Positions 8,826 to 16,722 of a stretch of 64,000 nucleotides of DNA are shown here, in pieces. The translations under genes were made by a program, and so were the position numbers. The notes under the pieces are model-generated. The model saw only the letters and a list, made by a program, of their open reading frames with translations. It had not been told where the DNA came from and ran no database searches. Positions within the stretch are counted from its first letter, which is position 1. Each line of letters begins with the position of its first letter. The DNA comes from CAZSAK01 sp964605155 (GTDB lineage Bacteria; Pseudomonadota; Gammaproteobacteria; SZUA-140), in NCBI GenBank assembly GCA_964605155.1, contig CAZSAK010000001.1:62001-126000 (forward strand). Direction: 5' to 3'.

Positions 8826-9692
8826 TTATTGAGTATCGGTACCTGCATCAGGTTCCACAGTATCCTTTTCGTCGGGTGTCCTCCAGACCAGTAAAACCTC
8901 CCGGGTGCTTTCAAGATTGGCCGTAGGTTCGGCATAGACCTCGGCATAGGGCTGGCTGGGATCGGGCACCACGCTGATGATACGACCGGCGGGATATGCC
9001 GGTGGGAAATGCCCGCCCAGTCCCGATGTCACCAGCAGGTCTCCAACCTTGACATCAGCGTTATTGGGGATAAACGGCAATTCCAGTCGATTGGGCTCGC
9101 CCGTGCCGACCGCAATTGCGCGTATCCCGTTACGATTGATCTCTACGGGCAAGGCATGGTTGGGATCGGTTATCAGCATCGCAGTGCTGGTGAGAGGACC
9201 GACATTGACAATCTGTCCCATCGCGCCTTTGGCATTGAGGATAGGCTGGCCGGTATAGACGTTATCCCGTGATCCCTTGTTGAGGACGATTTGCTGGGAA
9301 AAAGGCTTCAGGTCGACGGCCAGAAGTTCGGCAATGAGAACCTGCTCACTGACCTTGAATGAAGAATCCAGCAATTCCCTGAGCCGCATATTTTCAACCT
9401 CGAGAGCCTCGAGTTTTTGTAATTGCGACTGCAGGAACAGATGTTGTGTATGCAGGCTGCGGTTCTCTTCCAGTAATTGTTGCCGTGAGGAAAGGTTTTC
9501 GGAGAGCCATTCGCCTGTTTCGAGCGGAAGATTCATCAATTTCTGGATAGGATAGATGACCACGGACAATACCGCTCTGACATCCTTCATATGATCATAA
9601 CGATGATCAAGCATCATCAATGCAATGCTGATTACGATGAAGACAGCAAGGCGAAGGGTGATGGAGGGTCCCTGAATAAATAGAGGTTTTAT
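8826..9692 (-). CDS. mreC: Rod shape-determining protein MreC (apparent AUA start)
   Basis: A bitopic inner-membrane protein whose periplasmic coiled coil and beta-domain organise the elongasome. The standard-start frame begins only at a TTG (9620-9618) followed by two ATGs, which would cut away the membrane anchor. Upstream and in frame, the DNA encodes KPLFIQGPSITLRL, a hydrophobic run VFIVISIALMML, and then DHR, the usual MreC N-terminus. The codon in the expected Met position is ATA (9692-9690), 6 bases after a GGGGG-rich ribosome site, and an in-frame stop lies a few codons further up. I therefore extend the gene to an AUA start (288 residues). A coiled coil spans about residues 75-110 and the MreC domain about 125-270. 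If the AUA is a sequencing error for ATG, the extent is the same. Confidence 0.85.
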   Translation of the reverse strand: MKPLFIQGPSITLRLAVFIVISIALMMLDHRYDHMKDVRAVLSVVIYPIQKLMNLPLETGEWLSENLSSRQQLLEENRSLHTQHLFLQSQLQKLEALEVENMRLRELLDSSFKVSEQVLIAELLAVDLKPFSQQIVLNKGSRDNVYTGQPILNAKGAMGQIVNVGPLTSTAMLITDPNHALPVEINRNGIRAIAVGTGEPNRLELPFIPNNADVKVGDLLVTSGLGGHFPPAYPAGRIISVVPDPSQPYAEVYAEPTANLESTREVLLVWRTPDEKDTVEPDAGTDTQ

Positions 9693-9761
9693 CTTGCACC
9701 CCCTATCATCAGATTAGTGATCATGTAACACATCGTACAGGTGCATTCTCAATCATTCGAC

Positions 9762-9781
9762 AAAAACCTGATAAAATCAGG
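9762..9781 (-). terminator. Intrinsic terminator-like hairpin between mreB and mreC
   Basis: On the minus strand CCTGAT-TTT-ATCAGG forms a 6-bp stem with a 3-base loop, immediately followed by TTTTT. It lies 30 bp after the mreB stop and about 70 bp before mreC. A short stem of this kind probably causes partial termination, allowing more MreB than MreC and MreD. This is inference from structure only. Confidence 0.6.
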
Positions 9782-9810
9782 ATACTGGCAGAGGTAGAAT
9801 ACGATAACGG

Positions 9811-10857
9811 CTATTCTACGGCAAAAATATCACCGCCATGTTCGTCGATCATTTCCAATGCCCGTCCGCCGCCACGTGCCACGCAAGTAAGCGGATCTTC
9901 TGCAATTATAACCGGCAGGCCGGTTTCTTCAGTCAACAGCCGATCAAGGTCCCTTAACAGGGCCCCCCCACCAGTCAGCACCATACCCCGTTCAGCGATA
10001 TCCGCGCCCAGTTCCGGGGGTGTCTGCTCCAGGGCGGTCTTGACCGCGCCGACAATACCCGACAAGGGCTCCTGGAGGGCCTCAAGTATCTCATTGCTGT
10101 TGAGTGTGAAGGTGCGGGGTACCCCCTCAGCCAGATTGCGCCCCCTGACCTCGATCTCACGTACCTCGGTACCCGGGTATGCTGCGCCGATTTTATGCTT
10201 GATCATCTCTGCCGTGGATTCCCCGATAAGACTGCCGTAATTACGCCGTACATAATTGATGATGGCCTCGTCAAAGCGATCGCCGCCGATGCGCACCGAG
10301 GCCGAATAGACAATACCGTTGAGTGATATGACCGCCACTTCCGTTGTACCTCCACCGATATCGAGCACCATGGAACCGCTTGCCTCACCGACCGGCATGC
10401 CGGCACCGATAGCGGCAGCCATAGGTTCCTCGATCAGGTAGACCTCGCGGGCACCAGCCCCGGCTGCGGATTCCTTGATGGCGCGGCGTTCAACCTGTGT
10501 TGAACCGCAGGGCACGCATATCAACACCCTGGGGCTCGGACGAAGAAATCTATTCTCGTGTACCTTGCGAATAAAATGCTGAAGCATTTTCTCCGTCACG
10601 GTAAAATCCGCGATCACACCATCCTTCATGGGACGGATGGCGACGATATTCCCGGGGGTACGACCGATCATCAACTTGGCTTCGGCACCAACGGCCGCAA
10701 TAGTCCGTGGTGTCCCGGTGCCGGGTTCTTGGCGTATCGCCACCACCGAGGGTTCGTTTAATACGATGCCTTGACCGCGCACATAGATCAATGTGTTGGC
10801 GGTGCCCAGATCGATCGAAAGATCATTGGAGAATAGGCCACGGAGCCGTTTAAACAT
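9811..10857 (-). CDS. mreB: Rod shape-determining protein MreB
   Basis: The bacterial actin homologue that forms membrane-bound filaments and directs lateral wall synthesis. The 348-residue protein starts MFKRLRGLFSNDLSIDLGTANT, with an N-terminal amphipathic stretch for membrane binding and the phosphate-1 loop DLGTANTLIYV. The second phosphate loop DIGGGTTEVAVI and the adenosine motif GMVLTGGGALLRDL follow. Length is typical. It is the first gene of the minus-strand wall cluster, divergent from gatC across 129 bp. Two tandem copies of the ribosome-site-containing 9-mer AAGGATTAT precede the ATG. Confidence 0.98.
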   Translation of the reverse strand: MFKRLRGLFSNDLSIDLGTANTLIYVRGQGIVLNEPSVVAIRQEPGTGTPRTIAAVGAEAKLMIGRTPGNIVAIRPMKDGVIADFTVTEKMLQHFIRKVHENRFLRPSPRVLICVPCGSTQVERRAIKESAAGAGAREVYLIEEPMAAAIGAGMPVGEASGSMVLDIGGGTTEVAVISLNGIVYSASVRIGGDRFDEAIINYVRRNYGSLIGESTAEMIKHKIGAAYPGTEVREIEVRGRNLAEGVPRTFTLNSNEILEALQEPLSGIVGAVKTALEQTPPELGADIAERGMVLTGGGALLRDLDRLLTEETGLPVIIAEDPLTCVARGGGRALEMIDEHGGDIFAVE

Positions 10858-10875
10858 ATAATCCTTATAATCCTT
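10858..10875 (-). repeat. Tandem 9-bp repeat carrying the mreB ribosome-binding site
   Basis: The minus strand reads AAGGATTAT twice in direct succession, ending at the mreB ATG. Each copy contains an AAGGA Shine-Dalgarno core. The near copy is only 4 bases from the ATG, the far one 13, so neither has ideal spacing. Confidence 0.7.
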
Positions 10876-10986
10876 TTCCTTAACTACTTATTGCTTGACC
10901 AACTCTAGCAGTGGGTGAGATTTTGGGCAAGCAGATAAGTATAATGAGTTTACAATTATTATAGCGTCACATTTTCTGATTTATTT

Positions 10987-11274
10987 ATGACACTGGATAA
11001 AAACACCATAGAAAAAATTGCATATCTGTCCCGCTTGCAGATCGATGACAGGGATATACCCCGTTATACACAGAATCTGTCAGACATCCTTGAATTTGTC
11101 GGACAGATGAATGACGTGGATACGAATAATGTCATACCGATGGCGCATCCGCTTGCGGTGACGCAACGGCTGCGTGATGATCAGGTTACCGAAGTCAATC
11201 ACCGAGACAAATTCCAGGCTATCGCGCCTCAGATTGAATCAGGATTGTATTTGGTGCCAAAGGTCATCGAGTAA
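10987..11274 (+). CDS. gatC: Asp-tRNA(Asn)/Glu-tRNA(Gln) amidotransferase subunit C
   Basis: The small subunit (95 residues) of the GatCAB amidotransferase, which converts misacylated Glu-tRNA(Gln) or Asp-tRNA(Asn) to the amidated form. It wraps around GatA and stabilises the complex. The sequence shows IEKIAYLSRLQIDD, NLSDILEFVGQMNDVDT and the C-terminal SGLYLVPKVIE, typical for GatC. It is divergent from mreB and is followed at once by a terminator-like hairpin before gatA. A TATAAT box lies at 10940-10945, about 40 bp before the ATG, without a recognisable -35. Confidence 0.95.
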   Translation: MTLDKNTIEKIAYLSRLQIDDRDIPRYTQNLSDILEFVGQMNDVDTNNVIPMAHPLAVTQRLRDDQVTEVNHRDKFQAIAPQIESGLYLVPKVIE

Positions 11275-11277
11275 CTC

Positions 11278-11298
11278 CGCTGACCCCAGCGTTTTTTT
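11278..11298 (+). terminator. Intrinsic terminator-like hairpin between gatC and gatA
   Basis: CGCTG-ACCC-CAGCG forms a 5-bp GC-rich stem starting 3 bp after the gatC stop, followed by seven Ts. The last T pair begins a perfect TTGACA (11297-11302), which could be the -35 of a separate gatA promoter. No good -10 is seen at 17 bp; the nearest candidate is TAACTT at 19 bp. Confidence 0.65.
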
Positions 11299-11354
11299 GA
11301 CAGACTGTAGCTTATAGTTCCTAACTTATTGTAAAGACAACAACAATCGCATCC

Positions 11355-12809
11355 ATGCATCGTAAAACAATCGTCGAATTGTCGCAGGCCCTGCATGCGG
11401 GAACCGTATCATCAAGTGAGCTGACCGAGCTTTTCCTGTCACGGATCAAACAACACGATTCCCGACTGAACAGCTTTATCACCCTGACCGAGGAACAGGC
11501 ATTGACAACGGCACAGGCAGCCGATGAGCGGTTGCAAAACGGCATTGCCGGACCGCTGACAGGCATTCCCATCGCACACAAGGATATTTTTTGTACCGAT
11601 GGAGTTGCGACAACCTGTGGATCGAAGATGCTGGAAAATTTTATCGCCCCCTACGACGCGACATGCGTTGATAATTTTAACCGGGCCGGTACCGTCATGC
11701 TGGGCAAGACCAACATGGACGAGTTCGCGATGGGATCTTCCAATGAGACGAGTTATTACGGTCCGGTGAAAAATCCGTGGGATCAGTCAATGGTGCCCGG
11801 CGGATCGTCCGGAGGTTCCGCCGCTGCGGTCGTGGCCCACTTGGTGCCCGGTGCAACAGGCACGGATACCGGCGGCTCCATTCGCCAGCCGGCGGCCTTG
11901 AGCGGCTGTACGGGACTGAAACCGACCTACGGACGTGTCTCACGTTACGGAATGGTCGCCTTTGCCTCGAGCCTTGATCAGGCAGGGCCCATCACCAGGA
12001 CAGCGGAAGATGCAGCATTAATGCTCGAAGTAATGGCCGGATTTGATGAAAAGGATTCAACATCAATGGATACCCCCGTACCAGTATACCGTGGGTCCCT
12101 CGACGACCCGATCGAAGGTATCAAGATCGGCTTGCCAAAGGAATATTTCGGGGAAGGTCTGGATGACGGCGTTGCGAGGGTTGTCGACGAAGCCATCAGG
12201 GAATACCAGAAACTCGGAGCCACCGTAAAGGAGGTCACCCTGCCCAACAGTTATTTATCCGTTCCCGCCTACTATGTCGTTGCACCGGCGGAATGTTCAT
12301 CAAATCTGTCTCGTTACGATGGGGTCCGTTATGGTTATCGTTGCAAGAATCCGCATGATTTGATGGATCTCTACAGGCGAACACGCGGTGAAGGTTTTGG
12401 TGCCGAGGTCAAGCGCCGGATCATGATTGGTACCTATGTCCTGTCGGCTGGGTATTATGATGCCTATTATCTCAAGGCACAGCAGATACGCCGTTTAATC
12501 AGCGATGATTTCACCTCCGCATTCAAGGAGGTCGATGTCATCATGGGACCGACGACTCCCACCGTCGCCTTCGCCCTGGGGGCCAAGATTGATGACCCGA
12601 TCACCATGTATCTGTCCGATATCTATACAAACGCCATCAATCTTGCAGGCCTGCCGGCGATCTCGATTCCGTCGGGCTTTGTCAATCAGTTACCCGTGGG
12701 GTTGCATATCATCGGCAATTATTTTGATGAGGCTCGCTTGCTGAATGTGGCGCACCGTTATCAGCAAGTGACTGATTGGCACCGACAGATCCCGGCGCCA
12801 TTTGAATAA
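11355..12809 (+). CDS. gatA: Asp-tRNA(Asn)/Glu-tRNA(Gln) amidotransferase subunit A
   Basis: The glutaminase subunit of GatCAB, an amidase-signature enzyme of 484 residues that releases ammonia from glutamine and channels it to GatB. The Ser-cisSer-Lys triad is visible: K76 in PIAHKDIF, S151 in PGGSSGGS and S175 in GTDTGGSIRQPA. Length is normal. It lies 80 bp after gatC, past a terminator-like hairpin, and 54 bp before gatB. Confidence 0.98.
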   Translation: MHRKTIVELSQALHAGTVSSSELTELFLSRIKQHDSRLNSFITLTEEQALTTAQAADERLQNGIAGPLTGIPIAHKDIFCTDGVATTCGSKMLENFIAPYDATCVDNFNRAGTVMLGKTNMDEFAMGSSNETSYYGPVKNPWDQSMVPGGSSGGSAAAVVAHLVPGATGTDTGGSIRQPAALSGCTGLKPTYGRVSRYGMVAFASSLDQAGPITRTAEDAALMLEVMAGFDEKDSTSMDTPVPVYRGSLDDPIEGIKIGLPKEYFGEGLDDGVARVVDEAIREYQKLGATVKEVTLPNSYLSVPAYYVVAPAECSSNLSRYDGVRYGYRCKNPHDLMDLYRRTRGEGFGAEVKRRIMIGTYVLSAGYYDAYYLKAQQIRRLISDDFTSAFKEVDVIMGPTTPTVAFALGAKIDDPITMYLSDIYTNAINLAGLPAISIPSGFVNQLPVGLHIIGNYFDEARLLNVAHRYQQVTDWHRQIPAPFE

Positions 12810-12863
12810 GCTTTGATGAGCATGATACAGAATATTAACCAATGGCTTACAGGTGACTGACTG

Positions 12864-14306
12864 ATGGAGTGGGAGGTTGTAATCGGGCTGGAGATTCATG
12901 CCCAGCTTGCCACCAATAGCAAGATCTTCTCCGGGGCCTCGACGGCCTATGGAGCAGAACCAAATTCCCAGGCCTGTGCCGTTGACCTGGGATTGCCGGG
13001 TGTTCTGCCGGTATTGAATCGTGAGGCGGTCACCATGGCAACCAAATTCGGACTGGCGATCGGGGCGACAATAGCACCACGTTCGATATTTGCCCGCAAG
13101 AATTATTTTTATCCCGATCTGCCCAAGGGTTATCAGATCAGCCAGTATGAACTACCCGTCGTGACGGGTGGCCATATAGAGATTGAGATTGATGCCGATG
13201 ACGGTACGCCAACCTCCAAGACGATCAGTATCACCCGCGCCCATCTCGAGGAGGATGCCGGTAAATCCTTGCACGAGGACTTTCGTGGACTGACCGGTAT
13301 TGACCTAAACCGAGCCGGCACACCGTTGATTGAGATCGTTTCCGAGCCGGATATGCGTTCCGCCAAAGAGGCCGTTGCCTATATGAAAAAGGTCCATTCA
13401 CTGGTGCGTTATCTCGAAATCTGTGACGGTAACATGCAGGAAGGCTCTTTCCGCTGTGATGCCAATGTCTCGGTGCGGCCTCGTGGTGAGCAATCCCTGG
13501 GCACGCGTACGGAACTGAAAAATCTTAATTCATTTCGTTTTGTGGAGCGGGCAATCGACTACGAAGTCGAACGGCAGATCGAGATCCTCGAAGGCGGAGG
13601 AAACGTTATCCAGGAAACAAGACTCTATAATACCGACAGCAATGAAACACGCTCAATGCGCAGCAAGGAAGAGGCCTACGATTATCGTTATTTTCCGGAT
13701 CCCGATCTCCTGCCGCTGGAGCTGGATAAGATTTATATAGAAGGCGTGCGCGCGTCGTTGCCGGAGTTACCCGACGATAAAAAAGAACGCTTCATCTATG
13801 AATTCGGCCTCACACCCTATGAGGCGGATGTACTGACAGCGAGCCGGGAGATGGCCGATTTCTTCGAGACCACTGAAAAGGTATCCAACGGAGAGACCAA
13901 GCAGGCTGCGAACTGGGTGATGGGTGACCTGCTGGGCGCGCTCAACAAGGGCGGGCTCGAGATTGGTCAAAGTCCCGTTACCGCCCGGATGCTGGGAGGT
14001 ATGATCAGGCGCATCGCAGATGGCACCATTTCGGGCAAGATCGCCAAGCAGGTCTTCGAGGCGATGTGGGCCGGCGAAGGGGACGCCGATACCATCATTG
14101 AATCAAAAGGTCTCAAACAGGTTACCGACAGTGCCGCCATTGAAGGCATCATTGATGATATCATCTCTGCCAATCCACAACAGGTGGCGCAATACCGCGC
14201 CGGCAAGGAGAAGGTTTTCGGATTTTTCGTCGGCCAGGTTATGAAGGCTACACAGGGTAAGGCCAATCCCGCACAGGTAAATGACCTGCTGAAGAAAAAG
14301 CTCTAG
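12864..14306 (+). CDS. gatB: Asp-tRNA(Asn)/Glu-tRNA(Gln) amidotransferase subunit B
   Basis: The tRNA-binding kinase/transamidase subunit (480 residues), which phosphorylates the misacylated aminoacyl-tRNA and then amidates it. Landmarks are the opening EVVIGLEIHAQL, the catalytic-core segments YFYPDLPKGYQISQYE and LEEDAGKSLHE, and RCDANVSVRP, with a helical YqeY-like tail from about 330. The presence of GatCAB implies indirect synthesis of Gln-tRNA or Asn-tRNA. The window does not show which of GlnRS or AsnRS is missing. The stop overlaps the stop of the convergent peptidase gene by 4 bp. Confidence 0.98.
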   Translation: MEWEVVIGLEIHAQLATNSKIFSGASTAYGAEPNSQACAVDLGLPGVLPVLNREAVTMATKFGLAIGATIAPRSIFARKNYFYPDLPKGYQISQYELPVVTGGHIEIEIDADDGTPTSKTISITRAHLEEDAGKSLHEDFRGLTGIDLNRAGTPLIEIVSEPDMRSAKEAVAYMKKVHSLVRYLEICDGNMQEGSFRCDANVSVRPRGEQSLGTRTELKNLNSFRFVERAIDYEVERQIEILEGGGNVIQETRLYNTDSNETRSMRSKEEAYDYRYFPDPDLLPLELDKIYIEGVRASLPELPDDKKERFIYEFGLTPYEADVLTASREMADFFETTEKVSNGETKQAANWVMGDLLGALNKGGLEIGQSPVTARMLGGMIRRIADGTISGKIAKQVFEAMWAGEGDADTIIESKGLKQVTDSAAIEGIIDDIISANPQQVAQYRAGKEKVFGFFVGQVMKATQGKANPAQVNDLLKKKL

Positions 14307-14719
14307 ATTGCCAGGGTAATCTCCGAGACATTATTAGCGTTGATTCGATAGCCGCGCATCTCCAGCACCCCTTTGGTGCTCAGTGAAATGATCAGGTACA
14401 ACGCCTCGGGATAGCCGGCCTCGGCAATATCGATGGCGGAAGGTCGGGCCGGACTGGCGGGATGGGAATGATAGATTGCGAACAGTTCTTCGCCTTTTTC
14501 ACGTATACGGCGCAAGGCATCGATCTGTTCGGCAGGATCCATCTGATACCGGCACTGTGGAATGGAGGCAATATTCCTCACGGGATATACCCGTACCGGT
14601 TGACCTTCTTTGCTCGAGATTAAGCCACAGATCTCCTTGCCGTCAGCGCTCTGGGCATGATGCAGCAATTGATTGACCAGGAAGCGGGGTATCTCGACGG
14701 TGACAGGGGAGGTATTCAT
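14303..14719 (-). CDS. JAMM/Mov34-type metallopeptidase (M67 family)
   Basis: A 138-residue single-domain JAB1/MPN protein. The zinc-binding JAMM motif is complete: E29 in GKEICGLI, then H84-S-H86-P, S94 and D97 in YHSHPASPARPSAID. Bacterial single-domain members remove C-terminal residues from ThiS/MoaD-like sulfur carriers or ubiquitin-like proteins, often beside an E1-like MoeB/ThiF gene. Here no such partner is present in the window. It starts 17 bp after prmC, so it is likely the last gene of the hemA-prfA-prmC transcript. Its natural substrate cannot be told from the sequence. Confidence 0.9.
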   Translation of the reverse strand: MNTSPVTVEIPRFLVNQLLHHAQSADGKEICGLISSKEGQPVRVYPVRNIASIPQCRYQMDPAEQIDALRRIREKGEELFAIYHSHPASPARPSAIDIAEAGYPEALYLIISLSTKGVLEMRGYRINANNVSEITLAI

Positions 14720-14735
14720 CTCAGATATAGGTGGA

Positions 14736-15620
14736 TTATGCCGGTAATGGACTGTATCTGCCCATCACCATGCGGCCATGACCGGCTATATCGGCGGCCC
14801 CCTCGACATGCGTATAGCCATGTTGTTTGAATAATGCCAGGACACGCTCCTGTTGTTCATGACCATGTTCCACCAACAGCCATCCCTGGTCTCGCAGATA
14901 CATTTTTGCCTCGCTGACAATGATCCTTATAGCATCCATTCCTTCATTGCCGGCGATCAGGGCGTGTTGAGGTTCGCAGCTCAGATCACCCTGCCTGAGA
15001 CATGGGTCATCCGTTCTGATATAGGGTGGATTGCTGATGATGATATGGAAGCGTTGACCCTTTAGCGGATCACACCAGCTGCCCGGTAAGAATTTCACAT
15101 TGTCGATACGCAGGTGTCTGGCATTGCTGCGCGCGACGTCAAGCGCCCTTGCATCGATATCAGTGGCTGTGATCAGGCTGGCGGGACGCTCAGAGGCGAT
15201 TGCAAGGGCGATTGTCCCACATCCCGTACCCAGATCAGCGATATGGGAATCCTTATCGGCCGGAATAAAGCGCAGTGCCTGCTCAACCAGCAATTCGGTT
15301 TCAGGACGCGGTATCAAGGTCGCAGGCGTGACGCCAAGGGATAAGGACCAGAACTCACGCCTGCCTGTCAGATAGGCGACCGGTTCACCGGCCGCGCGCC
15401 GTTTAATCAGGTTGCTGTAACGACGCGTTTGCCAGGCGGTGAGTGCGCGTTCCGGCCAGGTATGCAGATAGACCCGATCCTGCATTATGGCATGAGCAAG
15501 CAACACCTCTGCATCGATACGCGCTGATTCATAACGTTGTGGCAGCAACTGCTCCGCTATGTGCAATGCACACCGAATGGTCACAGGCTGCCTGGCCGGT
15601 TTTATCTGTGCCAATGCCAT
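14736..15620 (-). CDS. prmC: Release factor glutamine methyltransferase PrmC
   Basis: An S-adenosylmethionine-dependent methyltransferase that modifies the glutamine of the GGQ motif in release factors RF1 and RF2. The chosen ATG at 15620 gives 294 residues and starts 10 bp after prfA stops. The frame is also open to 15689, but that would overlap prfA by 59 bp with non-conserved residues. An N-terminal helical domain recognises the release factor. The SAM-binding motif is DLGTGCGT (129-136) and the catalytic NPPY is at 197-200. The gene directly follows its substrate's gene, prfA. Confidence 0.95.
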   Translation of the reverse strand: MALAQIKPARQPVTIRCALHIAEQLLPQRYESARIDAEVLLAHAIMQDRVYLHTWPERALTAWQTRRYSNLIKRRAAGEPVAYLTGRREFWSLSLGVTPATLIPRPETELLVEQALRFIPADKDSHIADLGTGCGTIALAIASERPASLITATDIDARALDVARSNARHLRIDNVKFLPGSWCDPLKGQRFHIIISNPPYIRTDDPCLRQGDLSCEPQHALIAGNEGMDAIRIIVSEAKMYLRDQGWLLVEHGHEQQERVLALFKQHGYTHVEGAADIAGHGRMVMGRYSPLPA

Positions 15621-15630
15621 AGTCGGTAAA

Positions 15631-16716
15631 TCAGGCAACGCCCATCTCCGCAAGTTGTTCCGCCTGGTATTCATTGGTGAGGGGGGCAATTACCTGGTCT
15701 AACTGGCCCTGCAGGATTTCATCGAGCTTGTAGAGGGTGAGGTTGATGCGGTGATCCGTCACTCGTCCCTGGGGAAAATTATAGGTACGAATACGCTCTG
15801 AGCGATCGCCGCTGCCTACCATGGTTTTGCGTTGCTGGGCCTGCTCAGCCAGTTGTTTCTCCTGAGCCTGTGCGAGCAATCTGGCCTGTAATAGCGAAAT
15901 GGCACGGGCACGGTTTTTGTGCTGGGACCGTTCGTCCTGGCATTCGACAACGATACCTGTCGGTAGATGCGTCAGGCGAATTGCCGAGTCTGTTTTATTG
16001 ACATGCTGACCACCGGCTCCCGAGGCACGGAAGGTATCGATCTTGAGGTCTGCCGGATTGACCTCTATCTGGTCTATCTCATCAGCCTCGGCCAGTACGG
16101 CTACCGTACAGGCCGAGGTATGGATACGGCCTTGCGATTCGGTCACTGGTACCCGCTGAACGCGATGGACGCCCGATTCGAACTTCAGGCGCGAATAGAC
16201 CCCCTGTCCTGTAATACGCAGGATAATTTCCTTGTATCCTCCCTGTTCACCTTCGCTGTAACTGATGATTTCAGTATGCCAGCGATGCATTTCGGCATAG
16301 TGTGAATACATGCGGAACAGATCTCCCGCAAACAGGGCCGCCTCATTACCACCGGTACCGGCGCGGATTTCAAGAAAAATATCAGCATTGTCGTGGGGGT
16401 CGGATGGTACCAGCAATATCTTGATCTCTTGCTCCAGGTTTGAGAGCTGTTGCCGTGAATGCAGCAACTCTTCCTCTGCGAGCGCACGGACAGCGCCGTC
16501 ATCATCCTCCAGCATCGCCTCGGTGCTGGCGATCTCATCGAGTGTTGTCTTGTATTTGCGGAAACACGAAACCAGCGGATTGACCTGGGCGTATTCCATC
16601 GACAGTGCCCGGAAACGTGACTGGTTACCGATGGTATGCGGATCCGCCAGCAGCGCATCCAGTTCCTGCAGACGTTCGGATAACGATTCAAGCTTGTTTC
16701 TTAGAGAAGGTTTCAC
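15631..16716 (-). CDS. prfA: Peptide chain release factor 1
   Basis: Recognises UAA and UAG stop codons and triggers peptidyl-tRNA hydrolysis on the ribosome. The 361-residue protein has the codon-recognition tripeptide PVT at 190-192, the PxT form diagnostic for RF1 rather than the SPF of RF2. The catalytic GGQ lies at 235-237 within ASGAGGQHVNK. Length is normal. It lies 6 bp after hemA and is followed by prmC, its methyltransferase, a widely conserved order. Confidence 0.98.
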   Translation of the reverse strand: MKPSLRNKLESLSERLQELDALLADPHTIGNQSRFRALSMEYAQVNPLVSCFRKYKTTLDEIASTEAMLEDDDGAVRALAEEELLHSRQQLSNLEQEIKILLVPSDPHDNADIFLEIRAGTGGNEAALFAGDLFRMYSHYAEMHRWHTEIISYSEGEQGGYKEIILRITGQGVYSRLKFESGVHRVQRVPVTESQGRIHTSACTVAVLAEADEIDQIEVNPADLKIDTFRASGAGGQHVNKTDSAIRLTHLPTGIVVECQDERSQHKNRARAISLLQARLLAQAQEKQLAEQAQQRKTMVGSGDRSERIRTYNFPQGRVTDHRINLTLYKLDEILQGQLDQVIAPLTNEYQAEQLAEMGVA

Positions 16717-16722
16717 GTCCGC

